Assembly: GCF_014645515.1 (NCBI RefSeq)
Contig: NZ_BMLW01000003.1
Span: 310,001-374,000 of the forward strand
DNA length: 64,000 nt
Source: Oceanobacillus neutriphilus
Lineage (GTDB): Bacteria > Bacillota > Bacilli > Bacillales > Amphibacillaceae
Reading direction: 5' to 3'
Numbering within the stretch: position 1 is the first letter of the stretch; the number at the start of each line of letters is the position of its first letter. Shown here one piece after another: positions 32,875 through 42,339 of the stretch. The notes under the pieces are model-generated. The model saw only the letters and a program-made list of their open reading frames with translations. It was not told the DNA's origin and did not search any database. The translations under genes were made by a program, and so were the position numbers.

Positions 32875-35800
32875 ATGGACAGAAGAACAGGAACAGGCAA
32901 TTTATCAAAGCGGTACGGATATTCTTGTAGCTGCAGCAGCCGGCTCTGGAAAAACAGCTGTCCTCGTTGAACGTATTATTCAAAAACTCTTAAAGGAAGA
33001 CGATGCGATTAATATTGATGAACTGCTCGTCGTTACCTTTACGAACGCAGCAGCACAGGAAATGCGGGCGAGAGTCGGAGCAGCACTGGAGAAGTCATTA
33101 GCTGAAAAACCGGGGTCTCTTCATTTAAAAAAACAGCTGTCTTTATTGCAGAGAGCATCTATTTCAACGCTGCACTCCTTTTGCTTAGATATTGTACGGA
33201 AAAATGCCTATATGATTGATTTAGACCCTTCTTTCCGGATTGCGGATGATGTGGAAATGGATATGATAAAGCGTGAGGTTCTGGATGATCTGCTGGAAGG
33301 CTGGTACGATGATTCCAATCAGGAACAGGAACAGTTTTTTGAAGTAGTAAACCGTTTTTCGAATGATAGAAGTGACCGGGATGTAGAAGAATTAATCCTG
33401 AAAACAGCGAATTTCGCAGTTCAACATCCCTCGCCCAAAAAGTGGTTGCACCAGCTGACAACAAATTACGAAATAGAGGAAAACTGGACAGAAGAAACCA
33501 TTCCCTGGCTTCAGGAAGTCAAGGAAGAGATTGCCAACCAACTGAAAGCAATGAAGCAGGAGAATGCTTTAGCTATTGCTGTGGCAAGAGAGCCGGACGG
33601 ACCATATCATTATTTGGATGCGTTGGAAAAAGACACGGCGGTGCTGGAAGCGGCAACGGAAAAATTATCACAATGGGATATATTACACCAATTTGTTCAT
33701 GATACGAAGTTTGCAGCGTTATCAAGAAAAAAAGTAGAAGATAATCCAGAAAAACGGGAACAGGTGAAGGCTTTCCGAAAAAAAGTCAAAGACAGATGGG
33801 ACAAAATGAAGGAAAAATGGTTTGTCCGCAGTCTGGCTGCCCACATCCAGGATATGCAGGGGATGGCACCTGTTTTAAAACAGATGACCTCCATGGTAGA
33901 AAACTATATGGATCAGTTTCAACAACGAAAAAGAGAACAGGCTATTGTTGATTTTAACGATTTAGAGCATTATTGCCTGGAGATTTTAATGGAGACTGAT
34001 GAAGATGGAGCTCCTAATGGCGCTTCACCTATTGCTATACAGCTGCAAAAGCAGTATAAAGAAGTGCTTGTTGATGAATATCAGGATACGAACCTTGTAC
34101 AGGAGAGTATTCTTCAGTTAGTCCGTAATCCTGAGGATAATGGCAATATGTTTATGGTTGGTGATGTGAAACAGAGCATTTATGGATTTCGTCATGCAGA
34201 GCCATCCCTGTTTATTGAGAAATATAAACAGTTTGCCGCAACCAATTATCCTGCCGAAAGAATTGATTTGAACCGGAATTTCCGAAGCCGGGAAGAGGTG
34301 CTGATTGGTGCTAACTATCTGTTCCGTCAGCTTTTTGATGAAGAGGTCGGCGATATTGAATACGACCACGACCAGGATGCCGAGCTTATTTACGGAAATC
34401 GTCTATATGATGAATTTCCGCTCCACTCTAATCCGGAATTGCTGATGATTGATAATCCTCAAGGACAGAAGTCCGGAGAAGGGGAAGAGACGGGGGAAGA
34501 TTTAGAAAAAGCACAAATTGAAGCGCGGGCTTATGCAAAAAAAATCCGGGAATGGATTGGCGCTGAAGGGACAGATACACCTATGCAAGTGGTGGATAAG
34601 GGAGCTGGCCAGCATAGAAATCTGATGTACCGGGATATTGTCATTTTAATGCGTTCGATGACGTGGACACCTGTTATTATGGATGAGTTGAAAAAACAAG
34701 GCATCCCCGTCTATGCAGAGTTAACATCAGGCTACTTTGAAGCAATTGAAATCAGGGTCATGATCAGTTTATTAAAGATAATTGATAATCCGCGTCAGGA
34801 TATTCCGCTGGCTGCTGTGTTGCGTTCACCTGTTGTGGGCTTGAAGGAAAACGATTTAGCAGCAATCCGATTAGCGAATCGCCACGGAAATTTTTATGAT
34901 GCACTGATAGCATATTTGGAGCAGGAAGAGAATCAGGTTACTGTACAGTTAAAGGAATTTCTGGAGCTGTTGGGTACTTTTAGATTATCTGCCCAGCAAG
35001 GAGCGTTGTCAGAATTAATATGGCAAATTTACCGGGAAACCGGCTATTATGATTTTGTTGGCGGTATCCCTGGCGGTAAACAACGCCAGGCAAATTTACG
35101 GGCTCTGTATGACCGGGCAAGAAGCTATGAAGAAACCTCTTTTCGCGGTTTATATCGTTTCCTTCGCTTTATTGAAAGGATGGAAGAAGAGCAGAAGGAT
35201 TTAGGGGCTGCACGTGCCCTTAGTGAACAGGAAGATGTTGTCCGGATAATGACGATTCATAAAAGCAAAGGTCTGGAATTTCCTGTCGTGATCCTTGGAG
35301 GTATGGATAAAGAATTTAATATGATGGATTTAAACGAGAAATATTTACTTCATAAAGATCTGGGATTTGCCAGTAAATTTATTGATCCCGATAAACGAAT
35401 TCAATATTCCACTTTGTTTTATCATGCGATGAGAGAAAAAATTAGAAGAGAGCAGCTGTCAGAGGAAATCCGCTTATTATATGTAGCCTTAACACGTGCA
35501 GAAGAGAAGTTGTTCATGGTAGGAACAGTCAATTCTGCAGAGAAGCGGAAAGCATCATGGTCATGGCTTGTTCATCATGCAGAGTGGGTATTGCCTGCGT
35601 ATTTTCGGGTTGGAGCAAAGAATTATCTTGATTGGGTCGGACCAGCACTAATTCGTCATCCTCAAGCGGAAATTTTGAGAGAAGAGGAGATTGGAACCGG
35701 CGTTTTATCTGAAATCACGGATGATTCATCAAAGTGGAATGTACACATTCATCCGAGTCAGGATCTTATTTTCCTTGAGAATACGCTGCAGCAAAAACAA

Positions 35801-36589
35801 GATGCGTTAAAAAATCAAATTAGAAATTGGGACAGGCTTGAACAGGAAAATAAAGACCTGGATACTTGGGTCGACAGACGGCTTTCCTACCAATATCCAT
35901 ATCAACAGGCTGTACACTCCCGTGCAAAGCAATCCGTCACAGAATTAAAAAGGCAGCAGGAGCAGAAGGATGCGTACAGTGATGAGAGAATGATTCCACA
36001 ATCTGCGATACGTCCGATTACAAACCGGCCGAGATTTATGCAGGCTGAAAAGAAATTAACTCCGGCTGAGAAAGGGACTGCACTTCATACCGTGATGCAG
36101 CATCTTCCTTTAAAGGGAATACTCTCCAAAGAAGAAGTGGAGGAGTTTATGGAGAAGCTGGTTCAAGAGGAGAAAATGACAACTCCAGAAGCGGAAAGTG
36201 TATCTGCTTCAGCTATTGTAGACTTCTTAGAATCAACGATTGCACAGAAAATTTTTGCGGAGAACAACGTATTTAAGGAAGTACCATTCAGTTTGATGCT
36301 TCCAGCTGAAAAAGTATATCCTGATTGGAAGGACCCTATGAAAGAAAAGGTATTAATCCAAGGGGTTATCGATTGTATCATTCCTTTGGAAGAAGGCTGT
36401 ATTATCCTTGATTACAAAACAGATATGATTACAGAAGATGTCACAGAAAAATTAGAGGAGAAGCTGAGAAAACGGTATAAAACACAGATGGAGCTTTACC
36501 GCTATGCAATTGAAGAAATCTGGAAGCGGCCTGTTAAGGAAACATATCTCTATTTCTTTTCTAAAAAGCTTCTTATCAAAGGAGAATAA
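32867..36589 (+). CDS. addA: AddA, ATP-dependent helicase-nuclease subunit A
   Basis: The 1240-residue protein is a UvrD-type helicase: Q motif WTEEQEQAI, Walker A AAAAGSGKTAVLVERI, Walker B VDEYQDTN, GDVKQSIYGFRHAEP, TIHKSKGLEFPVV and LLYVALTRAEEKL. The C-terminus holds a RecB-type nuclease (GTALHTVMQHLP, VIDCIIPLEEGCIILDYKTD, ELYRYAIEEIW). It provides 3'-5' unwinding and cuts one strand. The GTG start lies within the end of addB after GGAGGGG, so the two subunits are made together. Confidence 0.97.
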   Translation: MVKWTEEQEQAIYQSGTDILVAAAAGSGKTAVLVERIIQKLLKEDDAINIDELLVVTFTNAAAQEMRARVGAALEKSLAEKPGSLHLKKQLSLLQRASISTLHSFCLDIVRKNAYMIDLDPSFRIADDVEMDMIKREVLDDLLEGWYDDSNQEQEQFFEVVNRFSNDRSDRDVEELILKTANFAVQHPSPKKWLHQLTTNYEIEENWTEETIPWLQEVKEEIANQLKAMKQENALAIAVAREPDGPYHYLDALEKDTAVLEAATEKLSQWDILHQFVHDTKFAALSRKKVEDNPEKREQVKAFRKKVKDRWDKMKEKWFVRSLAAHIQDMQGMAPVLKQMTSMVENYMDQFQQRKREQAIVDFNDLEHYCLEILMETDEDGAPNGASPIAIQLQKQYKEVLVDEYQDTNLVQESILQLVRNPEDNGNMFMVGDVKQSIYGFRHAEPSLFIEKYKQFAATNYPAERIDLNRNFRSREEVLIGANYLFRQLFDEEVGDIEYDHDQDAELIYGNRLYDEFPLHSNPELLMIDNPQGQKSGEGEETGEDLEKAQIEARAYAKKIREWIGAEGTDTPMQVVDKGAGQHRNLMYRDIVILMRSMTWTPVIMDELKKQGIPVYAELTSGYFEAIEIRVMISLLKIIDNPRQDIPLAAVLRSPVVGLKENDLAAIRLANRHGNFYDALIAYLEQEENQVTVQLKEFLELLGTFRLSAQQGALSELIWQIYRETGYYDFVGGIPGGKQRQANLRALYDRARSYEETSFRGLYRFLRFIERMEEEQKDLGAARALSEQEDVVRIMTIHKSKGLEFPVVILGGMDKEFNMMDLNEKYLLHKDLGFASKFIDPDKRIQYSTLFYHAMREKIRREQLSEEIRLLYVALTRAEEKLFMVGTVNSAEKRKASWSWLVHHAEWVLPAYFRVGAKNYLDWVGPALIRHPQAEILREEEIGTGVLSEITDDSSKWNVHIHPSQDLIFLENTLQQKQDALKNQIRNWDRLEQENKDLDTWVDRRLSYQYPYQQAVHSRAKQSVTELKRQQEQKDAYSDERMIPQSAIRPITNRPRFMQAEKKLTPAEKGTALHTVMQHLPLKGILSKEEVEEFMEKLVQEEKMTTPEAESVSASAIVDFLESTIAQKIFAENNVFKEVPFSLMLPAEKVYPDWKDPMKEKVLIQGVIDCIIPLEEGCIILDYKTDMITEDVTEKLEEKLRKRYKTQMELYRYAIEEIWKRPVKETYLYFFSKKLLIKGE

Positions 36590-36591
36590 AA

Positions 36592-37749
36592 GTGCAACCT
36601 TATCAAGTGAATAAACGATTAGAATGGATAGATGCTGCAAGGGGTTTTGCTATTTTAGGTATATTTATGGTTAATATAGGATCATTTTCTGCTCCTTATT
36701 TTCTCTATGGCGGAGCAGAAGATACCTGGACTGCTGGAATTGATCAATTCAGCCTGGCTTTTATTGATATTTTCTTTCAAGCCAGTTTTTACACTTTATT
36801 CTCTATTCTCTTTGGCTTCGGAATTCAAAATCAAAAGGATAGTCTGGATAAAAAAGACATTTCACCGTATGCTTTTTTCGGAAGAAGACTGGGAACCTTA
36901 ATAGTTTTTGGAATCATTCATGCTTTTGCAGTGTGGAATGGAGATATTCTCTTAACCTATGGAACGATGGGATTTTTACTGCTGTTATTCTTAAATAGCG
37001 GGGATAAAACCCTGGCAGGCTGGGGGTTTGGTCTATTAGGATTTTCAACAATTGCATTCACAAGTCTGCAATACGCAGCAAGGGATTTTATCGTTCTGGG
37101 CAATACATCCGAAATAGAGCAGGCCTTTCAAAGCTATCGCTCCAGTGATTTTTCTATTATCATGGCGCAGAATTTTCAAGATTGGCAGCTGTCGAATGGT
37201 ATTTTAGGCTTTTTCATTTATCCCTTTATTATTCTACCTTTATTTTTATTCGGGATGTATCTGGCAAGAAAGAGATGGTTTCATGACCCGCTTTCCTACA
37301 GTGGTATTTTGAAAAAGATTTGGATCATTTCGCTGATTGTATTTATTCTGTTTAAAATCGGGCCTTATCTGTTTGGTAACCCGCTCTGGTTTGCTTTGGT
37401 GCAGGATAATATCGGAGGGACAGCATCTGCAGTCTTCTATCTGACCAGCATTACGTTATTATGGCAAAAGGGTATCTCACGAAAAATACTTCGTGTTCTG
37501 GCACCGATCGGTAAAATGGCACTGTCCAATTATTTGCTGCAATCTGTTATTTCCTTTTGGCTTTTCTACGGTGTCGGTGTCGGACTTTACGGAGAAGTTC
37601 GTCCTTTTCAGCAAATTTTGATTGTCCTTATTATTTTCTGCCTGCAAATTATTGGCAGTACGATTTGGCTTCGTTATTTTCAGTTTGGACCTGTCGAGTG
37701 GTTATGGAGATGTATCACATATAAAAAAATGCAGCCGTTTAGACGTTAA
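36592..37749 (+). CDS. DUF418 membrane protein
   Basis: The 385-residue polytopic protein begins NKRLEWIDAARGFAILGIFMVN, the N-terminal signature of DUF418/YeiB proteins, and ends with the domain itself (IGKMALSNYLLQSVISFW and FGPVEWLWRCITY). Eight to ten membrane segments are visible. Function is unknown; acyltransferase-like or transport roles have been proposed for relatives. GTG at 36592 uses the AAAGGAG that overlaps the end of addA, so it is probably read with addAB. Confidence 0.88.
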   Translation: MQPYQVNKRLEWIDAARGFAILGIFMVNIGSFSAPYFLYGGAEDTWTAGIDQFSLAFIDIFFQASFYTLFSILFGFGIQNQKDSLDKKDISPYAFFGRRLGTLIVFGIIHAFAVWNGDILLTYGTMGFLLLLFLNSGDKTLAGWGFGLLGFSTIAFTSLQYAARDFIVLGNTSEIEQAFQSYRSSDFSIIMAQNFQDWQLSNGILGFFIYPFIILPLFLFGMYLARKRWFHDPLSYSGILKKIWIISLIVFILFKIGPYLFGNPLWFALVQDNIGGTASAVFYLTSITLLWQKGISRKILRVLAPIGKMALSNYLLQSVISFWLFYGVGVGLYGEVRPFQQILIVLIIFCLQIIGSTIWLRYFQFGPVEWLWRCITYKKMQPFRR

Positions 37750-37810
37750 TCATGGCGATTTGTTGACAAAGGGACATTAAAATGTCATCTTAGGGAAGAA
37801 AATGGTATTA

Positions 37811-37913
37811 TAGAGGATGTTCAAAAAGTCCCCAAATGATAAGCTGCGAATCTCTACGTCGCCTTGACCTTCTTGCTTCTAATTTGACTACTTTTTGAAC
37901 AAGCACTTATAGT
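37811..37913. repeat. MITE-like repeat upstream of yisL
   Basis: Ends TAGAGGATGTTCAAAAAGTC and GACTACTTTTTGAAC form an inverted repeat around about 65 bases. It shares AAATGATAAGC.GCGAA with the copy at 16632. It is about 100 bp long and has no coding frame. Confidence 0.7.
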
Positions 37914-37992
37914 AAACGGATTATTAGTCATTTTTGTTAAATGTGGAAGATGATTATTACATGTACTTATAAAAATGAAGGAGGAAACTTAC

Positions 37993-38370
37993 ATGGGGGG
38001 AACACACCTGCATATTACTGCGTGGGCACTGGGACTGATTTTCTTTATTATTGCATTAGTCTTGTACAAAAAAAGCAGTAATAAGCCTGCAACGATTATT
38101 CATATGATTTTACGTCTTGTCTATTTATTTATCATCATCACCGGAGGATTATTAACCTGGGATTATTTTCAAGGCTATTCCATGCCGATACTAGGTGAAG
38201 TAATTGTAAAAGCACTTGCTGGTATTTGGATTGTAGTAATGATGGAAATGATATTAGTTTCTGCGAAAAAAGGAAAGCCGGCAACAGGCAAATGGGTTCA
38301 ATTCTTTATTGCGCTGATTATTGTCATTGTTTTAGGCTTCTTCCGCCTGCCAATGGGCTTTTTATTCTAA
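37993..38370 (+). CDS. yisL: YisL family (DUF1516) membrane protein
   Basis: About 125 residues with four membrane helices, starting THLHITAWALGLIFFI and containing IIHMILRLVYLFIIITGG and a FRLPMGFLF end, as in YisL of B. subtilis. Function is unknown. The ATG at 37993 is 7-8 bases after AAGGAGG; an earlier in-frame ATG at 37975 lies before the ribosome site. It stands downstream of addAB, in the same neighbourhood as in B. subtilis. Confidence 0.9.
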   Translation: MGGTHLHITAWALGLIFFIIALVLYKKSSNKPATIIHMILRLVYLFIIITGGLLTWDYFQGYSMPILGEVIVKALAGIWIVVMMEMILVSAKKGKPATGKWVQFFIALIIVIVLGFFRLPMGFLF

Positions 38371-38416
38371 AATAAGAGGAATTATGCTAAAACAATAACT
38401 TCCTGTGGGACAGGAT

Positions 38417-38462
38417 AAAATAAAGTGCCTTGGTCAGCTGGCTGGGGTACTTTATTTATTTG
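38417..38462 (+). terminator. yisL terminator
   Basis: AAATAAAGTGCC pairs with GGGTACTTTATTT across a 16-base loop. Confidence 0.7.
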
Positions 38463-38532
38463 CAAAGATAATTGTGAACGCTTTTTTACATCATTTTAAT
38501 CAAGGTATGATTTTTTAAGAAAATAAGTGATA

Positions 38533-38553
38533 ATAGAAGATGTTCAAAAAGTA
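38533..38553. repeat. Single end of the GTTCAAAAAGT repeat
   Basis: ATAGAAGATGTTCAAAAAGT matches the left end of the repeats at 16632 and 37811, but no right end follows before the next gene. Confidence 0.5.
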
Positions 38554-38595
38554 CAATAAAAATGACAGTTTTATTATCATTGGAGGGGAAAGTCT

Positions 38596-40095
38596 GTGAT
38601 CAAAAAAATTAGTATGGGACTTGCTGCTTTCATAAGTATGTTCATCATACAAATACCAGCTCATGCACAGGACCAGAATATACATAATGAAATATTTTAT
38701 CAAATATTGGTTGACCGGTTTAATAATGGGGACACTGAAATTCAGGGAGAAATAGATATTGATGATCCTTATAACTATCATGGCGGTGACTTTCAGGGAA
38801 TCATAAATAAATTAGATGACCTGAAGGATCTCGGGATTACTACGATTTCTCTGTCACCGATTATGGAGAATAAGGAAAAAGGCTATCATGGATTTTGGAT
38901 TACGGATTTTTATCAAGTAAATCCACAGTTTGGAACAATGGAAGATTTTGAGCGCCTTGTATCAGAAGTGCATCAGCGTGATATGAAAATTGTTATTGAT
39001 TTTGTGCTTAACTATGCTGCAGATACAAGCCCTTTGACAGATGATCCGGATAAAGAAGACTGGTGGCTGGGAGCACCGGCTTCAGAAGATGAAAGGTTAT
39101 CCGAAACGGTCCAATTAGACTTAACGAATCTGGATGCTGCAGATTATATATTAGATGCTGCTATGTATTGGGAATCCGAAACGGATATTGATGGATTTAA
39201 GCTGCCTGATGTTGATGCTGCACCAGAAGCGTTTATCAAAGATTTTACTGCAGCTTTAAAAGAAAATCGCCCTGATTTTTATCTTATTGGTGATATAACA
39301 GAAGCAACCAGGGATGAAGCAGAGAATTTATTAGAAAATACATCGCTTGATATGATTAATTATCCGGAGTTGAATCAAGAATTAAGTGAAACATTTGCAG
39401 AAAGTGACAATGATGTTTCTGCGATTTATGATACCTGGAAAGAACAAGGATTAATCGATTTTTATAAACAGATAGACGGTTTTGGGCAGGCACGTTTTAC
39501 AAATATTTTTTCAGAAAATCAACGTAATACTTTAACAGCCTGGACGCTGGCATTAACATATATGTATACAACACCGGGTGCAACAATGATTACGCAAGGG
39601 ACAGAGCTTCCAATGTATGGTGGCGATGCTGAGGAGTCCCAGCGGCTTGTTCCGTTTAATAGCGGAGATGACGATTTAAAGGAATTTCATAAACGTATTG
39701 CTTCCCTGCATAATGAGTTTCCTGCATTAAGATTTGGTGATTTTGAATATGTCGGGTCTGAAGGGTCCATGCTGGTATTCCGTCGCAGCTATCAAGATGA
39801 GGTAATGTATGCAGCTATAAATAACGGAAGTGAATCAGCGTATATAGATGTAGATAATATAGAATCTGGCATGCAGTTAAAAGGTATCTTAGAGGATAAT
39901 TTAGTACGTGAAAACAAAGAAGGCAACTACCGGATTGGAATACCAAGAGAATCCGTTGAAGTGTATATTTTAGAAGAAGCTAAAGGCTTTAATTGGCTGT
40001 TTATCGGTTTTATCGTTTCGGTTCTCGCATTGTTTGTTATTGCAGTTATACTGTTAAAAAGAAAACAAAAAATAAGGGAACATCAAGAAAGCTGA
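38596..40095 (+). CDS. Membrane-anchored GH13-like protein without catalytic residues
   Basis: A 499-residue exported protein: signal peptide ending IPAHAQ (about 1-24), an alpha-amylase (GH13) barrel to about residue 375, a small C-terminal beta domain and a final membrane helix (WLFIGFIVSVLALFVIAVILL) with a basic tail. The fold is clear (FYQILVDRFNNGD, NYHGGDFQGI, YHGFWITDFYQVNPQFGT). The active-site motifs have decayed: region I reads DFVLNY for DxVxNH, region II GFKLPDVDA for GFRxD, region III YLIGDIT for GE, and region IV has no NHD. I infer a sugar-binding or scaffold role. Confidence 0.88.
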   Translation: MIKKISMGLAAFISMFIIQIPAHAQDQNIHNEIFYQILVDRFNNGDTEIQGEIDIDDPYNYHGGDFQGIINKLDDLKDLGITTISLSPIMENKEKGYHGFWITDFYQVNPQFGTMEDFERLVSEVHQRDMKIVIDFVLNYAADTSPLTDDPDKEDWWLGAPASEDERLSETVQLDLTNLDAADYILDAAMYWESETDIDGFKLPDVDAAPEAFIKDFTAALKENRPDFYLIGDITEATRDEAENLLENTSLDMINYPELNQELSETFAESDNDVSAIYDTWKEQGLIDFYKQIDGFGQARFTNIFSENQRNTLTAWTLALTYMYTTPGATMITQGTELPMYGGDAEESQRLVPFNSGDDDLKEFHKRIASLHNEFPALRFGDFEYVGSEGSMLVFRRSYQDEVMYAAINNGSESAYIDVDNIESGMQLKGILEDNLVRENKEGNYRIGIPRESVEVYILEEAKGFNWLFIGFIVSVLALFVIAVILLKRKQKIREHQES

Positions 40096-40169
40096 AAATA
40101 AAAGCACAGAAGTTTTTCCAGTGCAGGCACAAATGCCTGTGGTATCAGCTTAGAAAATGAATCTATTAT

Positions 40170-40203
40170 AAAAATAAGTCCTTTTGAGGGCTTATTTTTT
40201 TAT
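40170..40203 (+). terminator. Terminator after the GH13-like gene
   Basis: AAAATAAGTCC pairs with GGGCTTATTTT and is followed by T residues, 75 bp after the stop. Confidence 0.85.
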
Positions 40204-40368
40204 GTGTACAACTAGTCCTGTTAATGCGAACGTAAGTTAGATAAAGTAAACCAAGATTAATTTATCTGTGATATAATTTCTTCCACTTATTACATGTTTA
40301 CAACTTCATCTATTTTGATATAATAAGAACAAGTGTTCAGAACAAAAGTTCTTATTGAGGTGGTTAAA

Positions 40369-40584
40369 ATGATCCGTTTCTTAACAAAGGCGATGGAGAA
40401 AAAAGAAAAGGTAATGATCTATTATATAGACTCTAAAGGCAAGGTCAGCCAACGAATAATAAGCGTGGTTGACATAGATAGCCTCAAAATTTTAGCTTAC
40501 TGCTACTATCGTAAACAGGTGAGAAGCTTTAAAATTGATAACATCCTGTCTTTTGGCCAGTTGAAAAGGAGTGTCGGGGCTTGA
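40369..40584 (+). CDS. Short WYL-domain protein
   Basis: From the ATG at 40369, 9 bases after GAGGTGG, the 71-residue product is little more than a WYL-type fold: KVMIYYIDSKGKVSQRIISVV, DSLKILAYCYYRKQVRSFKIDNI. WYL domains sense ligands or nucleic acids, usually fused to a helix-turn-helix, which is missing here. The stand-alone form is common in Bacillaceae and has no fixed role. An IS630 remnant lies just downstream. Confidence 0.75.
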   Translation: MIRFLTKAMEKKEKVMIYYIDSKGKVSQRIISVVDIDSLKILAYCYYRKQVRSFKIDNILSFGQLKRSVGA

Positions 40585-40659
40585 ATACACATAGTAAGAT
40601 TGTACAGTAAATTTTATTTGACCCACCTGACTTCTCCGTCCTTTTCCAGATGAAAACAA

Positions 40660-40857
40660 AGGCCGGCTGGAACTTGAGTATTTACTACCCTCCAGCCCAG
40701 AACTCAACCTCATTGAAGGGTTATGGAAAGGGCTGAAAAAATGCTTCTTTTTTCGGATGTCCGAAAAATTCGCTCAAGGTCAGAGAATTTATTGATGATA
40801 TTATTCCGTGCAAGCATATGATCTATCGACCGGCTTTGTGTAAGGTTGTAAGTTAAA
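40660..40857 (+). pseudogene. Remnant of an IS630 family transposase
   Basis: One frame (about 40675-40792) reads EYLLPSSPELNLIEGLWKGL, the C-terminal catalytic motif of IS630/Tc1 DDE transposases with its final acidic residue. After a frameshift a second frame continues VREFIDDIIP to a TAA at about 40854. The N-terminal two thirds are absent, so this is a decayed fragment. No intact ends or target duplication could be identified. Confidence 0.8.
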
Positions 40858-40906
40858 ATTATTAATTAAACTTATATAAAATAACTTCCTTATTTCAATT
40901 TCATAT

Positions 40907-41194
40907 TTATAATATTATCCGAGTAATTGTTAAATATAAAAAAGCAATACCTAATACAATAAAAGTATACAATATTTTCTTTTTAGTGCTAGCTTTTGTT
41001 CTTTCGCGGACTACAGAATATACCATACAATAAATTCCTACAAACACATAAAACCAAATCGCCGTTTTGATAAGTTTATTATTCATAACAAAACCCAACT
41101 GATCCCTTTCCCCGAAATAAGCCATTGTCAGCCCGCCGACAGTTATTGTTACTCCAAAAAACACCCAAATAATATTCCACGTTTTATTACTCAT
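40907..41194 (-). CDS. Small membrane protein of unknown function
   Basis: A 95-residue protein with three hydrophobic segments (about 7-26, 43-61 and 74-93) and short charged links (RERTKASTKKK). GAGGTG precedes the ATG at 41194. I do not recognise the family. It is isolated between the IS630 remnant and a signal peptidase gene, so late arrival is possible. Confidence 0.65.
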   Translation of the reverse strand: MSNKTWNIIWVFFGVTITVGGLTMAYFGERDQLGFVMNNKLIKTAIWFYVFVGIYCMVYSVVRERTKASTKKKILYTFIVLGIAFLYLTITRIIL

Positions 41195-41512
41195 TTAATC
41201 ACCTCATTTTTATTTATTCCTTTACACTATTGTACTAAAGCACTTAGCAGTTAGCACTGAAAAATGAAAAATAAAAAACACCAACAAGTAGGTGTCACTT
41301 CTATTTTAGTATACCAATCGAAAGGAACCGTCATTTTTTAGTTTGTTCTATAAAATATTATATGCTTACTGATGTTTTAATAAAAACATTGATATAACAA
41401 GATACAGTGTTTGTACAGTAATTTTTATTTATGTGACATTTCTCCTGATTATATAGTATAATAAAATTGAAATATAGTGAAAGATACAATTTACTTTAAG
41501 GAGGTACAGGGC

Positions 41513-42061
41513 ATGGAGAAGGGTCTTCTGAAGAGAAAAATTTATCTGTTATGCAGAATAGCAGTAATTATTACTATTACTGTGTTTTTTGTGAAAAATT
41601 TCCTTCTTGCTCCCTCTGTTGTCTGGGGAGAATCCATGCAGCCTACTTTCTGGGATCAAGATAAGATTATTGTCAATAAAATCGCGTCCATTGACCGGTT
41701 TGATGTGATAGTATTCCATGCTCCTGACTCTGATAATTACTATGTAAAACGTGTGATTGGCATGCCTGGTGATCAAATTGAATATATAAACAATGTTTTA
41801 TACTTAAATGGAGAACCGGTAGATGAGCCGTACTTGCTGAACGAAAACAGTCCTGCAAAACTTGCCTTTCAAACCGGGAATTTTACATTAGAAGAGTTGA
41901 CAGGCTACTCTACTGTTCCTGAAAACACCTATTTTGTTTTGGGAGATAACCGTGGAAACAGTAATGACAGCCGCTTTTTTGGATTTTTAAATGAACAGGC
42001 AATTATTGGAGAAGTAACATTCCGGATTTATCCATTCAGTAATATTGGCAGACCACAATAA
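41513..42061 (+). CDS. Type I signal peptidase, second copy
   Basis: A 182-residue protein from the ATG at 41513, 8 bases after AAGGAGG; the frame continues upstream to 41477 without a ribosome site. One N-terminal anchor (about 11-31), Ser41 in WGESMQPTF, Lys79 in YYVKRVIGMPGD and VLGDNRGNSNDSRFFGF identify a signal peptidase. It is clearly a paralogue of the enzyme at 27570. Multiple Sip enzymes are normal in Bacillus. Two hairpin terminators follow. Confidence 0.94.
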   Translation: MEKGLLKRKIYLLCRIAVIITITVFFVKNFLLAPSVVWGESMQPTFWDQDKIIVNKIASIDRFDVIVFHAPDSDNYYVKRVIGMPGDQIEYINNVLYLNGEPVDEPYLLNENSPAKLAFQTGNFTLEELTGYSTVPENTYFVLGDNRGNSNDSRFFGFLNEQAIIGEVTFRIYPFSNIGRPQ

Positions 42062-42104
42062 ACCCGTATGTGAAGGACTGATATACCTTTACATGCGGGT
42101 TTTT
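42061..42104 (+). terminator. Terminator of the second signal peptidase gene
   Basis: AACCCG.ATGT.AAGG pairs with CCTT.ACAT.CGGGTT and is followed by T residues, starting at the stop codon. Confidence 0.88.
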
Positions 42105-42177
42105 ATTTATCAAGGATTTTACGCCGTACTTCGGGGCTTACGCTATTCAGAATAAAATAGAGGTCACACTGGAATAC

Positions 42178-42216
42178 CGCCTTTTATATACATCTGTATA
42201 TGAAGGCGATTTTTTA
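42178..42216 (+). terminator. Second hairpin terminator
   Basis: CGCCTTTTATATAC pairs with GTATATGAAGGCG around ATCT and is followed by six T. It may back up the first terminator. Confidence 0.75.
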
Positions 42217-42339
42217 TTCCTGAGATATTTCCATATTTCTAATAAAATTACGACAAAGTTTGACATATTGTCAACACTGCTCTTATATTAGGAGTAACAA
42301 AAGAAAATATTTAGAATGATAGAAAGGTCTGGATAGTTA

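Noticed and set aside
38515-38781. 88-codon minus-strand frame at the start of the GH13-like gene
   Set aside because: Antisense to a clear signal peptide and catalytic-domain sequence.
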